DNA of 64,000 bases from JAOUJD01 sp963811265. GTDB taxonomy: Bacteria; Pseudomonadota; Gammaproteobacteria; Burkholderiales; Burkholderiaceae_F. Positions 1 to 9,440 of this stretch are shown in pieces; within the stretch, counting starts at the first letter, position 1; every line of letters starts with the position of its first letter. Location of the stretch: contig CAWEQS010000025.1 of assembly GCA_963811265.1 (NCBI GenBank), positions 62,001 to 126,000 on the forward strand, written 5' to 3'. Under the pieces are notes generated by a model. That model was not told where the DNA came from. It ran no database searches and was given only the letters and a program-made list of their open reading frames with translations. The position numbers and the translations under genes were made by a program.

Positions 1-1
1 G

Positions 2-109
2 CGCCACCAACTGGTCTACTCGGCGCTCGGCGAGCGCATGCGCGAGGAAGTCCACGCGCTGTCGATGCGCACCCTGACGCCGGAGGAGTACCGGGAGCAG
101 GGCGCGTGA
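2..109 (+). CDS. BolA/IbaG family protein, C-terminal fragment
   Basis: The window opens inside this gene; only the last 35 codons are present, ending with TGA at 107-109. The peptide reads RHQLVYSALGERMREEVHAL then SMRTLTPEEYREQ. This matches the C-terminal half of BolA-family proteins, where the conserved RH..VY..L and VHAL.....TP.E blocks form the end of the class II KH-like fold. The family partners with monothiol glutaredoxins in iron-sulfur handling; a CGFS glutaredoxin gene lies at about 18.1-18.4 kb. A BolA/IbaG gene directly upstream of murA is usual in Proteobacteria, which supports the call. Whether it is bolA proper or ibaG cannot be decided from this fragment. Confidence 0.75.
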   Translation, partial: RHQLVYSALGERMREEVHALSMRTLTPEEYREQGA

Positions 110-299
110 CTTCACGTCGATTTCACGAGGCGTTCGCTCCCGCTTCGGGCGGGGCGACGACCCTTCGCGTCGAGCGTCCGCGTGTCGCGGGCGCCGCACG
201 GAGATCTTCGCCATGCCCGACTCGCTGCTGCTCGACTCCCCGCGCGTCACGCGCGCCGTCCACTTTCACCGCCCGCGGCCCCCGGTCGCGGGACTCCCG

Positions 300-1550
300 A
301 TGGACAAGCTGAAGATCCGCGGCGGCAGGCCGCTCGCCGGGGAAGTGGCGATCTCCGGAGCGAAGAACGCCGCGCTGCCGATCCTCGCGGCGAGCCTGCT
401 GACGCCCGACGAGTTCATCGTCGACAATGTTCCGCAATTGCAGGACGTGGCGACGACGCTGAAGCTGCTGCGCCAGATGGGTGTCGCGGCGGAGCGGGAC
501 GGCGCAACGGTGCGCCTGAAGGCCGACGCGGTGACGCGCACCGAGGCGCCGTACGAAATGGTGAAGACCATGCGGGCGTCGATCCTCGTGCTCGGCCCGC
601 TGGTCGCGCGCTTCGGCACCGCGCGCGTGTCGCTGCCCGGCGGCTGCGCCATCGGGGCGCGGCCGGTCGACCAGCACATCAAGGGGCTCGAGGCCCTCGG
701 GGCGACGATCCGCATCGAGGGCGGCTTCGTGGTCGCCGAAGCGAAGCGGCTGAAAGGCACGCGCATCGTCACCGACATGGTGACGGTGACCGGCACCGAG
801 AACCTGATGATGGCCGCCGCGCTGGCCGAGGGCGAAACGATCATCGAGAACGCGGCGCGGGAGCCCGAGGTGGTCGACCTGGCGGCCGCGCTCAACGCGA
901 TGGGGGCGCGCGTCTCGGGCGCCGGCTCCAGCGCGATCTCGATCGAGGGCGTGGAACGCCTGCACGGCGCGCGGCATCGGGTGATGCCCGACCGCATCGA
1001 GACCGGGACGTTCCTGACGGCCGTCGTTGCGGCGGGCGGCGAAGCCGTCCTGCGCGGTGTCGCGCCCCACACGTTCGACGCGGTGGTCGACAAGCTGCAG
1101 GAAGCCGGGGCGGTGCTTCAGGCGGACGGCGACCTCCTGCGGGTGCGGATGTCCGGTCGTCCGCGCGCAGTGAGCCTGCGCACGGCGCCGTATCCGGCGT
1201 TCCCCACGGACATGCAGGCGCAGTTCATGGCGCTCGACTGCGTGGCGGACGGCGTCGGCCGGATCACGGAGACGATCTTCGAGAACCGCTTCATGCACGT
1301 CTCGGAGCTGCAGCGGCTCGGCGCGAACATCGCGATCGAGGGCAACACGGCGGTCGTGCAGGGCGTGCCGAAGCTCGCCGGCGCTCCGGTGATGGCCACC
1401 GACCTGCGGGCGTCCGCCTGCCTCGTCGTCGCCGCGCTCGCTGCCGAAGGCGAAACCGTGGTCGATCGCATTTACCATCTCGACCGGGGATACGAAAAGA
1501 TGGAAACCAAGCTGGCCGCGCTCGGAGCGCAGGTCGAAAGGGTCAAGTGA
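300..1550 (+). CDS. murA: UDP-N-acetylglucosamine 1-carboxyvinyltransferase
   Basis: MurA transfers enolpyruvate from PEP to UDP-GlcNAc, the first committed step of peptidoglycan synthesis, in the cytoplasm. The 416-residue product is family length. It begins MDKLKIRGG and carries ISGAKNAALPIL near residue 20 and GGCAIGARPVD, whose Cys116 matches the catalytic cysteine attacked by fosfomycin. A longer in-frame start at 213 exists. ATG 300 is preferred because it gives the canonical N-terminus, although no good ribosome-binding site precedes it. The stop overlaps the hisG GTG start by 4 bases, so murA heads the histidine operon in translation-coupled fashion. Confidence 0.97.
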   Translation: MDKLKIRGGRPLAGEVAISGAKNAALPILAASLLTPDEFIVDNVPQLQDVATTLKLLRQMGVAAERDGATVRLKADAVTRTEAPYEMVKTMRASILVLGPLVARFGTARVSLPGGCAIGARPVDQHIKGLEALGATIRIEGGFVVAEAKRLKGTRIVTDMVTVTGTENLMMAAALAEGETIIENAAREPEVVDLAAALNAMGARVSGAGSSAISIEGVERLHGARHRVMPDRIETGTFLTAVVAAGGEAVLRGVAPHTFDAVVDKLQEAGAVLQADGDLLRVRMSGRPRAVSLRTAPYPAFPTDMQAQFMALDCVADGVGRITETIFENRFMHVSELQRLGANIAIEGNTAVVQGVPKLAGAPVMATDLRASACLVVAALAAEGETVVDRIYHLDRGYEKMETKLAALGAQVERVK

Positions 1551-2185
1551 TCACGCTGGCGCTGTCCAAGGGACGCATCTTCGACGAGACGAGGCCGCTG
1601 CTGGCGGCCGCCGGCATCGCGCCGCTGGAAGATCCGGAAACGTCGCGCAAGCTGATCATCGGCACGACGAATCCCGACCTTCGGATCGTCGTCGTGCGCG
1701 CGTCGGACGTGCCCACCTACGTCCAGTACGGCGCGGCCGACTTCGGCGTTGCCGGCAAGGACGTGCTGATGGAGCACGGCGGCGCAGGGCTCTACCAGCC
1801 GGTCGATCTCAACATCGCGCGCTGCCGGTTGTGCGTCGCGGTGCCGGCGGGCTTCGACTACGCCAATGCGGTGCGCCGCGGGGCGCGGCTGCGGGTCGCG
1901 ACCAAGTACGTGCAGACCGCGCGCGAGCACTTCGCGGCCAAGGGCGTGCACGTCGACGTGATCAAGCTGTACGGATCGATGGAACTGGCGCCGCTGGCAG
2001 GACTGGCCGACGTGATCGTCGACCTCGTGTCGTCCGGAGGCACGCTGAAGGCGAACGACCTGGTCGAGGTCGAGGAGATCGCGCCGATCTCGTCCCGGCT
2101 GATCGTCAACCAGTCGTCGATGAAACTGAAGCGCGAAGCGCTGATGCCGATCATCGAGCGCATCCAGCAGGCGGTGCGCGCATGA
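1547..2185 (+). CDS. hisG: ATP phosphoribosyltransferase catalytic subunit, short form
   Basis: HisG condenses ATP with PRPP in the first step of histidine synthesis. The start is GTG inside GTGA, overlapping the murA stop. The 212-residue protein begins VITLALSKGRI. It contains the PRPP-binding stretch DLVSSGGTL (about residues 160-168) and lacks the C-terminal ACT-like regulatory domain of the roughly 300-residue long form. Short-form HisG is known to need the HisRS-like subunit HisZ for activity and feedback inhibition. No hisZ is in this window, so it must lie elsewhere. The stop overlaps the hisD start (ATGA). Confidence 0.97.
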   Translation: MITLALSKGRIFDETRPLLAAAGIAPLEDPETSRKLIIGTTNPDLRIVVVRASDVPTYVQYGAADFGVAGKDVLMEHGGAGLYQPVDLNIARCRLCVAVPAGFDYANAVRRGARLRVATKYVQTAREHFAAKGVHVDVIKLYGSMELAPLAGLADVIVDLVSSGGTLKANDLVEVEEIAPISSRLIVNQSSMKLKREALMPIIERIQQAVRA

Positions 2186-3483
2186 AGGTGAGGACGCTCG
2201 ACAGCCGGCAGCCGACCTTCGACGCGCAGTTCGCCGAACTCGTCGCCGTCGACACGGCGGTCGATCGCGAGATCGACCGGGTCGCGGCCGCGATCGTCGA
2301 CGAGGTCAGGACGCGCGGCGACGCCGCGTTGCTGGAGTACACGAACCGCTTCGACCGCATGCGCGCATCCTCGGTCGCCGAGCTCGAGATCCCGGCCGCG
2401 GAAATGCAGGCGGCGCTCGACGCGCTGCCGAACGACCAGCGTGTTGCCCTCGAGACCGCCGCGCGGCGCATCCGCGCGTACCACGAGCGCCAGGTGGCGA
2501 CGACGTGGACCTACACCGAGGACGACGGCACCGAGCTGGGCCAGCGCGTGAACGCGCTCGACAGCGTCGGCCTCTACGTTCCCGGCGGGCTCGCGGCTTA
2601 CCCCTCGTCGCTGCTGATGAACGCGCTGCCCGCGCACGTGGCCGGCGTCGAGAAGATCGTGATGGTCGTGCCGACGCCGGACGGCAAGCGCAACCCGCTG
2701 GTGCTCGCGGCCGCGGCCCTGGCCGGCGTGTCGCGCGCGTTCGCGATCGGCGGCGCGCAGGCGGTGGCTGCGCTGGCATACGGAACGGAAACGGTGCCGG
2801 CCGTCGACAAGATCGTCGGACCGGGCAACGCCTACGTGGCGGCCGCGAAGCGACGCGTGTTCGGCGTCGTCGGCATCGACATGATCGCCGGGCCGAGCGA
2901 GATCCTGGTGATCTGCGACGGCAGGACCGATCCGGACTGGATCGCCATGGATCTCTTCTCCCAGGCCGAGCACGACGAACTGGCGCAGTCGATCCTGCTC
3001 ACGCCCGACGCCGCCTTCATCGAAAAGGTGCAGGCGTCGATCGAGAAGCTGCTGCCGACGATGCCGCGGCGCGCGATCATCGAGCAGTCGCTGGGGAACC
3101 GCGGCGCGCTCATCCTGACCCGGGACCTCGAGGAGGCCTGCGCGATCGCCGACCGCATCGCGCCCGAGCACCTCGAGATCTCGACCGACGACCCGGAACG
3201 GTGGGCCGCGAAGATCCGGCACGCGGGCGCGCTCTTTCTCGGGCGCCACACCAGCGAGGCGCTCGGCGACTACTGCGCCGGGCCCAACCACGTGCTGCCG
3301 ACCGCTCGCACGGCGCGCTTCTCGTCGCCGCTGGGCGTGTACGACTTCCAGAAGCGCACCAGCCTGATCCGCGTGTCGGAGGCCGGCGCGCAGACGCTCG
3401 GGCGCGTCGCGTCGACGCTCGCGCGCGGCGAGCAGCTGCCCGCGCACGCCGCCAGCGCGGAGTACCGGCTGAAACCGCGATGA
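2182..3483 (+). CDS. hisD: Histidinol dehydrogenase
   Basis: HisD oxidises L-histidinol twice with NAD+ to L-histidine, the last two steps of the pathway, using a zinc ion. The 433-residue product has family length. The signature runs through VDKIVGPGNAYVAAAK, IDMIAGPSEI, DLFSQAEHD (zinc and substrate ligands) and APEHLEI, with the C-terminal motif GDYCAGPNHVLPT. Start and stop both overlap neighbours by four bases (ATGA), typical of tight translational coupling in this operon. Confidence 0.98.
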   Translation: MKVRTLDSRQPTFDAQFAELVAVDTAVDREIDRVAAAIVDEVRTRGDAALLEYTNRFDRMRASSVAELEIPAAEMQAALDALPNDQRVALETAARRIRAYHERQVATTWTYTEDDGTELGQRVNALDSVGLYVPGGLAAYPSSLLMNALPAHVAGVEKIVMVVPTPDGKRNPLVLAAAALAGVSRAFAIGGAQAVAALAYGTETVPAVDKIVGPGNAYVAAAKRRVFGVVGIDMIAGPSEILVICDGRTDPDWIAMDLFSQAEHDELAQSILLTPDAAFIEKVQASIEKLLPTMPRRAIIEQSLGNRGALILTRDLEEACAIADRIAPEHLEISTDDPERWAAKIRHAGALFLGRHTSEALGDYCAGPNHVLPTARTARFSSPLGVYDFQKRTSLIRVSEAGAQTLGRVASTLARGEQLPAHAASAEYRLKPR

Positions 3484-4565
3484 GCAGCGATCGACCCGAC
3501 CTCTCGGTGCTGCGCGACGACGTGCGCGCGATCGGCGCGTACCCTGTGCCGAGCGCCGTCGGGCTGATCAAGCTCGACGCGATGGAGAACCCGTTCCCGC
3601 TGCCGCCCGGGCTGATGCGGCAGCTCGGCGATCGGCTCGGGCGCACCGCGCTCAACCGCTATCCGTTGTCCGATCCCGAGGGGTTCAAGAAGCGGCTGGC
3701 GCGGGCGATGGGCGTCCCCGAGGGGATGCGGCTGATGCTCGGCAACGGCTCCGACGAACTGATCCACCTCGTGATCCAGGCGTGCGCCAGGCCCGACGCC
3801 GCGGTGCTGTCGCCCTCGCCGAGCTTCGTGATGTACGAGATGTCGGCGCGCTTCAATCGATGCCGGTACGTGGGCGTGCCGCTGAAGGCGGACTTCTCGC
3901 TCGACGCGCCGGCGCTGCTCGCGGCGATCGAGGAGCACCGGCCCGCGGTCGTCTTCATCGCGCACCCGAACAACCCGAGCGGCAACCTGTTCGACCGTGC
4001 GGTGATCGAGCAGGTGCTGGACGCCGCGACCGGTGTCGTCGTGATCGACGAGGCCTACCTGCCCTTCGCGCAGGACACGTGGATGCCGGAGCTGCCGCGC
4101 CGTCCGAACATGCTCGTGCTGCGCACGATGTCCAAGCTTGGACTGGCCGGGATCCGCCTCGGCTACCTCGCGGGCCATCCGGACTGGATCGAGCAGTTCG
4201 ACAAGGTGCGTCCGCCGTACAACGTCAACGTCCTCACGCTGGCGGCCGCCGACCTGATGCTCGAGAACCTGGAGGTGCTCGACGGCCAGGCGTCCACGCT
4301 GCGCGCGGAGCGTGGCCGGCTTGCCGCGGCGCTGGCCGAAACTCCCGGCGTCCTCGCCTTTCCGTCGGCGGCCAACTTCATCCTGTTTCGCGTCGTCCAC
4401 CCCGACCACGTGTTTGCGGGCCTGAAGGAGCGGGGCATACTGATCAAGAACGTCTCGCGCATGCACGCGCGGCTCGAAGGGTGCCTGCGCGTGACCGTCG
4501 GCACCGCGGCCGAGAACCAGACCTTCATCAAGGCGCTGCGCGCCGTCATCGGGACACCACAATGA
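3480..4565 (+). CDS. hisC: Histidinol-phosphate aminotransferase
   Basis: This PLP-dependent class II aminotransferase converts imidazole-acetol phosphate to histidinol phosphate. The 361-residue protein shows LGNGSDELI for cofactor phosphate binding, HPNNPSGN, VVIDEAY (Asp contacting PLP) and TMSKLGLAG, in which Lys at about residue 219 forms the Schiff base, then the arginine in GIRLGY. It overlaps hisD and hisB by four bases each. The hisC2-type paralogues in betaproteobacteria can also serve aromatic amino acids, but the operon position argues for histidine. Confidence 0.97.
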   Translation: MSSDRPDLSVLRDDVRAIGAYPVPSAVGLIKLDAMENPFPLPPGLMRQLGDRLGRTALNRYPLSDPEGFKKRLARAMGVPEGMRLMLGNGSDELIHLVIQACARPDAAVLSPSPSFVMYEMSARFNRCRYVGVPLKADFSLDAPALLAAIEEHRPAVVFIAHPNNPSGNLFDRAVIEQVLDAATGVVVIDEAYLPFAQDTWMPELPRRPNMLVLRTMSKLGLAGIRLGYLAGHPDWIEQFDKVRPPYNVNVLTLAAADLMLENLEVLDGQASTLRAERGRLAAALAETPGVLAFPSAANFILFRVVHPDHVFAGLKERGILIKNVSRMHARLEGCLRVTVGTAAENQTFIKALRAVIGTPQ

Positions 4566-5161
4566 CCCCAGCTTCCCGTCGAGCCGAGGTGGTTCGCGAC
4601 ACCAAGGAAACGCAGATCCGCGTGGCCGTCGACCTCGACGGCAGCGGGCGGTCCGAACTCGCGACCGGCATCGGCTTCTTCGACCACATGCTCGAGCAGA
4701 TCGCGCGCCACGGGCTGGTCGACCTCGTCGTGCAGGCCAAGGGCGACCTCCACATCGACGGCCACCACACGGTCGAGGACGTCGGCATCACGCTCGGCCA
4801 GGCGTTCGCCAGGGCGGTCTCCGACAAGGCCGGCGTGCGTCGTTACGGGCACGCGTACGTGCCGCTCGACGAAGCGCTGTCGCGCGTGGTCATCGATCTC
4901 TCGGGAAGGCCTGAGCTCGTCTGGAACGTGCGCTTCACGCGGTCGATGATCGGTGAATTCGACGTCGACCTCGCGCACGAGTTCTTCCAGGGTTTCGTCA
5001 ATCACGCGCTGGTCACGCTGCACGTCGACAACCTGCGCGGGGACAACGCGCATCACCAGTGCGAAACCGTCTTCAAGGCGTTCGCCCGGGCGCTGCGCAT
5101 GGCGGTCGAGCTCGATCCGCGCGCCGCGGGAACGATTCCTTCGACCAAGGGAACGCTGTAG
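4562..5161 (+). CDS. hisB: Imidazoleglycerol-phosphate dehydratase (monofunctional)
   Basis: HisB dehydrates imidazole-glycerol phosphate to imidazole-acetol phosphate using two manganese ions. The 199-residue product has the paired metal-binding motifs FFDHMLEQIARHG and HHTVED in the first half and HEFFQGF plus DNAHHQCE in the second half. There is no N-terminal HAD phosphatase domain, unlike the bifunctional E. coli HisB. Histidinol-phosphate phosphatase must therefore be encoded elsewhere. Its ATG overlaps the hisC stop. Confidence 0.98.
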   Translation: MTPASRRAEVVRDTKETQIRVAVDLDGSGRSELATGIGFFDHMLEQIARHGLVDLVVQAKGDLHIDGHHTVEDVGITLGQAFARAVSDKAGVRRYGHAYVPLDEALSRVVIDLSGRPELVWNVRFTRSMIGEFDVDLAHEFFQGFVNHALVTLHVDNLRGDNAHHQCETVFKAFARALRMAVELDPRAAGTIPSTKGTL

Positions 5162-5183
5162 TTCCCGGACACACCCGAAGCGA

Positions 5184-5816
5184 ATGATTTCCATAGTCGA
5201 TTTCGGGATGGGCAACCTGCGCTCGGTTGCCAAGGCGATCGAGCACGTCGCGCCCAAGGAGAGCGTCACCATCACCTCGGACGCCGCCGTGATCCGCCGG
5301 GCCGATCGCGTGGTGTTCCCTGGCCAGGGCGCGATGCCGGACTGCATGCGCTACCTGAAGGAGTACGGGCTCGACGAGACGGTGCGCGAGGCGGCGGCCA
5401 GCAAGCCCCTGCTGGCCGTGTGCATCGGGGAACAGATGCTGTTCGATCGCAGCGAAGAGGGCGACACGCCGGGCCTGGGGCTGTTCGCCGGCTCGGTCGT
5501 CCGCTTTCGCGACGACGCGATGCGCCTGCCCGACGGACAGCGGCTGAAAGTCCCGCACATGGGGTGGAACCGCGTCCGCCAGATGCAGGCGCACCCGCTC
5601 TGGGCGGGCATCCCGGACGAAAGCTGGTTCTATTTCGTCCACAGCTACTATGTGGTGCCCGCGGAGCGGCGAATTTCCGCCGGCGAAAGCACTTACGGCG
5701 GCGCCTTTACCTGCGTGGTCGCGAGCGATAATATTTTCGCCACCCAGTTTCACCCGGAAAAGAGCTCCGCAGCCGGCCTGCGCATCTACGAGAACTTCAC
5801 GCGCTGGAATCCCTGA
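5184..5816 (+). CDS. hisH: Imidazole glycerol phosphate synthase, glutaminase subunit
   Basis: HisH hydrolyses glutamine and channels ammonia to HisF. The 210-residue class I amidotransferase begins ISIVDFGMGNLRSV. It carries the oxyanion block FPGQGAM, the nucleophile elbow AVCIGEQ and the His-Glu pair in FHPEKS, so the catalytic triad is complete. It starts 22 bases after hisB, the first real gap in the operon. HisA and HisF follow downstream. Confidence 0.97.
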   Translation: MISIVDFGMGNLRSVAKAIEHVAPKESVTITSDAAVIRRADRVVFPGQGAMPDCMRYLKEYGLDETVREAAASKPLLAVCIGEQMLFDRSEEGDTPGLGLFAGSVVRFRDDAMRLPDGQRLKVPHMGWNRVRQMQAHPLWAGIPDESWFYFVHSYYVVPAERRISAGESTYGGAFTCVVASDNIFATQFHPEKSSAAGLRIYENFTRWNP

Positions 5817-5920
5817 CCGCGTTTTCAGGCCATACTGGCTTCCGCGTCACCTCCCGGCGACCTCCTCTCAGCGCTCTTCCCCACTTTTCGACCTGTAACC
5901 CGCCCGCGGGTACCACCGGC

Positions 5921-6664
5921 ATGCTCCTCATCCCCGCCATCGACATCAAGGACGGACACTGTGTTCGCCTGCAGCAAGGCGACATGGACAACAACGTGAC
6001 GGTGTTCTCCGACGACCCCGTCGCGATGGCCCGGCACTGGCTCGCGCAGGGCGCCCGTCGCCTGCACATCGTCGACCTGAACGGCGCCCGCTCCGGCCTT
6101 CCTGTGAACGAGACGGTGATCCGAAAGATCATCAAGGCGGTCGGTGACGACCTGCCGGTGCAACTGGGCGGCGGCATCCGCGACCTCGACACCATCGAGC
6201 GCTACATCGACGACGGCGTGAGCTTCGTGGTGATCGGCACGGCCGCCGTCAAGAACCCGGGCTTCCTGCACGACGCGTGCGGCGCGTTCGCGGGGCACGT
6301 GATCGTCGCCCTCGACGCCAAGGGGGGCAAGGTCGCCACCGACGGGTGGAGCAAGCTGACCGGCCACGACGTGACCGACCTCGCCAAGAAGTTCGAGGAC
6401 TACGGCGCCGAGGCGATCCTGTACACCGACATCGGACGCGACGGCATGATGTCCGGGGTCAACCTCGAAGCGACGGTCGAACTCGCCCGCCACGTGAAGA
6501 TCCCCGTGATCGCCAGCGGCGGCATCGCCAGCATGAAGGACATCGAGCAGCTGTGCGCGGTCGAGTTCGAGGGCATCGAAGGCGCGATCCTCGGCCGCTC
6601 GCTGTACGAAGGCGCGATCGATTTCAAGGCTGCGCAGGAGCGCGCGGACGAACTCGGCGCCTGA
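5921..6664 (+). CDS. hisA: ProFAR isomerase, HisA
   Basis: This (beta/alpha)8-barrel enzyme isomerises the aminoaldose ProFAR to the ketose PRFAR. The 247-residue product starts MLLIPAIDIKDGHCVRL with the catalytic Asp in AIDIKDG. A second catalytic Asp lies in YTDIGRDGM, and phosphate loops are GGGIRD and ASGGIAS. The two half-barrel repeats expected of HisA/HisF are visible. It is preceded by a 104-base gap after hisH in which I see no gene. Confidence 0.97.
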   Translation: MLLIPAIDIKDGHCVRLQQGDMDNNVTVFSDDPVAMARHWLAQGARRLHIVDLNGARSGLPVNETVIRKIIKAVGDDLPVQLGGGIRDLDTIERYIDDGVSFVVIGTAAVKNPGFLHDACGAFAGHVIVALDAKGGKVATDGWSKLTGHDVTDLAKKFEDYGAEAILYTDIGRDGMMSGVNLEATVELARHVKIPVIASGGIASMKDIEQLCAVEFEGIEGAILGRSLYEGAIDFKAAQERADELGA

Positions 6665-6717
6665 CGCCGCGATGCCCGCGGGCATCCACTATCCTGCGGG
6701 TCTGTCCCCGCTCCGCC

Positions 6718-7490
<773 letters not shown>

Positions 7491-7494
<4 letters not shown>

Positions 7495-7877
7495 GCGACT
7501 GGCTCGACGCCGTTCGCTTCGACGCCGACGGCCTGGTCACGGTGATCGCGCAGGATGCCGCGAGCGGGCGGGTGCTGATGGTCGCGTGGGCCAATCGCGA
7601 AGCGCTGGCGGAAACGGCGGCGTCCGGCCACGCGGTCTACTGGTCGCGCTCCCGGAAGCGGCTCTGGCGCAAGGGCGAGGAGTCGGGGCACCGCCAACGG
7701 GTGGCCGAGGTACGCCTCGACTGCGACGGCGACGCGGTCCTGTACGCTGTTGAACAGGCTGGGGGGATCGCCTGTCATACGGGACGGGAGAGTTGCTTTT
7801 ACCGGCGGCTCGAAGGAGGGCGCTGGGAGGCCGTCGATCCCGTGCTGAAAGACCCCGAACTGATCTACCGGAAGTGA
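7491..7877 (+). CDS. hisI: Phosphoribosyl-AMP cyclohydrolase
   Basis: HisI opens the adenine ring of PR-AMP, the third pathway step. The 128-residue single-domain protein shows VLMVAWANREAL, WSRSRKRLWRKGEESGH, and the metal-binding residues in LDCDGDAVLY and CHTGRESCF. It is separate from hisE, whereas enterobacteria fuse the two. The ATG overlaps the hisF stop. Confidence 0.97.
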
Positions 7878-7894
7878 CCAAGACCCGTGCCGCG

Positions 7895-8233
7895 ATGAGC
7901 GACGCCATCCTGAAGCAACTGGCCGACGTGATCGACTCCCGCAGGGGCGGTGACGCCGAGTCCTCGTACGTCGCGCGCCTGTTCGCGCGGGGCGACGATG
8001 CGATCCTGAAGAAGATCGGCGAGGAGGCGACCGAGGCGGTGATGGCCGCCAAGGACGGCGCGAAGGACCGCATCGTCGGCGAAACGGCCGACCTGTGGTT
8101 CCACTGCATGATCATGCTGTCGCACTACGGTTTGCGGCCCGAGGACGTCCTGGCCGAACTGCAGAGGCGCGCCGGAACCTCCGGCATAGAGGAAAAGGCA
8201 CTGCGCAGGGCGCGCGAACGGGAAGGCCAGTGA
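7895..8233 (+). CDS. hisE: Phosphoribosyl-ATP pyrophosphatase
   Basis: HisE removes pyrophosphate from PR-ATP, the second pathway step. The 112-residue all-alpha MazG-like protein includes SSYVARLFARG, IGEEATEAVMAAKDG (metal-binding glutamates) and GETADLWFH. ATG 7895 gives the family-like start MSDAILKQLADVI. An alternative GTG at 7874 overlaps the hisI stop in the GTGA style of this operon and would add seven residues; neither start has a convincing ribosome-binding site. Confidence 0.95.
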   Translation: MSDAILKQLADVIDSRRGGDAESSYVARLFARGDDAILKKIGEEATEAVMAAKDGAKDRIVGETADLWFHCMIMLSHYGLRPEDVLAELQRRAGTSGIEEKALRRAREREGQ

Positions 8234-8243
8234 GGAGGGGGCG

Positions 8244-8582
8244 ATGAGCGGATGTCTGTTTTGCCGGATTGCGAACGGAGAGATCCCGAGCAAGAAGGTC
8301 TATGAGGACGACGACTTGCTCGCGTTCCACGACATCCACCCGGCCGCCCCGGTGCACTTCCTGATGGTCCCGAAAAAGCACGTGGATTCCCTCGTTGAAG
8401 CGGGGCCGGAGCACGAGGGGCTATTCGGTAAAATGCTGGGTCTTGCGCCTCGCCTCGCGAAAGATCAAGGCTGCGAAAACGGCTTTCGCGTTGTGATCAA
8501 CAACGGGCCCGACGGCGGGCAAGAGGTCAATCACTTGCACATCCACATCCTGGGCGGCCCCCGCCCGTGGAAACGTCTGTAG
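8244..8582 (+). CDS. hinT: HIT family purine nucleoside phosphoramidase
   Basis: HIT-family proteins hydrolyse AMP-linked phosphoramidates. The 112-residue product has the N-terminal CLFCRIANGEIPSKKVYED zinc and core region and the catalytic triad HLHIHILGG at about residues 98-106. A strong ribosome-binding site (GAGGAGGGGG) lies just upstream. It sits ten bases after hisE and ten bases before tatA, an arrangement conserved in betaproteobacteria, so it is probably cotranscribed with both. Confidence 0.95.
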   Translation: MSGCLFCRIANGEIPSKKVYEDDDLLAFHDIHPAAPVHFLMVPKKHVDSLVEAGPEHEGLFGKMLGLAPRLAKDQGCENGFRVVINNGPDGGQEVNHLHIHILGGPRPWKRL

Positions 8583-8591
8583 GAGTCTCGA

Positions 8592-8819
8592 ATGGGTTCA
8601 TTCTCGATCTGGCATTGGCTGATCGTCCTGCTGGTCATCATCCTGGTGTTCGGCACCAGCAAGCTGAAGAACATGGGCAAGGACCTCGGCGGCGCGATCA
8701 AGGGCTTCAAGGAAGGCATGAAGGAGGGTTCGGACGAGGTGGCCAACAGCGCGACCGCCGACAAGCCCAAGCAGGTCCCCGGCCAGACGATCGACGTCCA
8801 GGCCAAAGAGAAGTCCTGA
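8592..8819 (+). CDS. tatA: Sec-independent translocase subunit TatA
   Basis: TatA polymerises to form the twin-arginine translocation pathway in the inner membrane. The 75-residue protein has one N-terminal transmembrane helix (WHWLIVLLVIILVFGTSKL), the FG hinge, and an amphipathic helix with LKNMGKDLGGAIKGFK, followed by a polar tail. A GGAG ribosome-binding site precedes the ATG. It is the first gene of tatABC, immediately after hinT. Confidence 0.96.
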   Translation: MGSFSIWHWLIVLLVIILVFGTSKLKNMGKDLGGAIKGFKEGMKEGSDEVANSATADKPKQVPGQTIDVQAKEKS

Positions 8820-8888
8820 TCCCGCGGATGACCGACGTCGCCCCGGCGTTCGACCCCCGGTCGGCCGCCGGCGCGCTGGCGCATCGGC

Positions 8889-9440
8889 ATGTTTGACTTC
8901 AGTTTCAGCGAGCTTGCGTTGATCGGCGCCGTCGCGCTGGTCGTGCTCGGCCCCGAGCGGCTGCCGAAGGTCGCGCGCACGGTGGGCGAGTGGGCCGGCA
9001 AGGCGCAGCGCTACGTTGCGCAGGTGAAGGCCGACGTCACGCGCGAAATGGAAGTGGCCGAACTGAAGAAGCTCCAGGAACAGGCGCGGGACGTCGCGCG
9101 CTCGATCGAGACCTCCGTGCAGGAAGGGGTGTCCGGCCTGAAGTCGGACCTCAACTCGACCGCGACGGCCCTGAACTCGGGCTTCGAAGCCTCGTCCTCC
9201 TCGTCGTCGACCTCGCCTGGGTCGGACTCGACCTCGGGGGACTACTCGTGGGAAGGCGCCGGCGAGAGCTGGCAGTCGCACCGGTTCCGCCGGCGCTACA
9301 AGCCGGGACCCAGCATCGATGAACTGTCCGAGGAGATCGCCAGGCTCAAGCGCCAGTTGGCGATGCCCGAGACGCAGGGCGTCGCGCGGCACAAGTACGC
9401 GCCACGCTCGCGCATGAGCCGGCCGCGGATCCGCCGATGA
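8889..9440 (+). CDS. tatB: Sec-independent translocase subunit TatB
   Basis: TatB pairs with TatC to form the receptor for twin-arginine signal peptides. The 183-residue product begins MFDFSFSELALIGAVALVVL with the GPERLPK hinge typical of TatB. A long amphipathic helix follows, then a serine-rich linker at about residues 99-114 and a basic tail. It starts 69 bases after tatA and overlaps tatC by four bases. Confidence 0.95.
   Translation: MFDFSFSELALIGAVALVVLGPERLPKVARTVGEWAGKAQRYVAQVKADVTREMEVAELKKLQEQARDVARSIETSVQEGVSGLKSDLNSTATALNSGFEASSSSSSTSPGSDSTSGDYSWEGAGESWQSHRFRRRYKPGPSIDELSEEIARLKRQLAMPETQGVARHKYAPRSRMSRPRIRR

Noticed and set aside
182..2185. A single 667-codon frame spanning murA and hisG on the plus strand
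   Set aside because: The first two thirds are an Arg/Gly-rich shadow of murA in another frame; only the hisG part from 1547 resembles a protein family. It is not a fusion.
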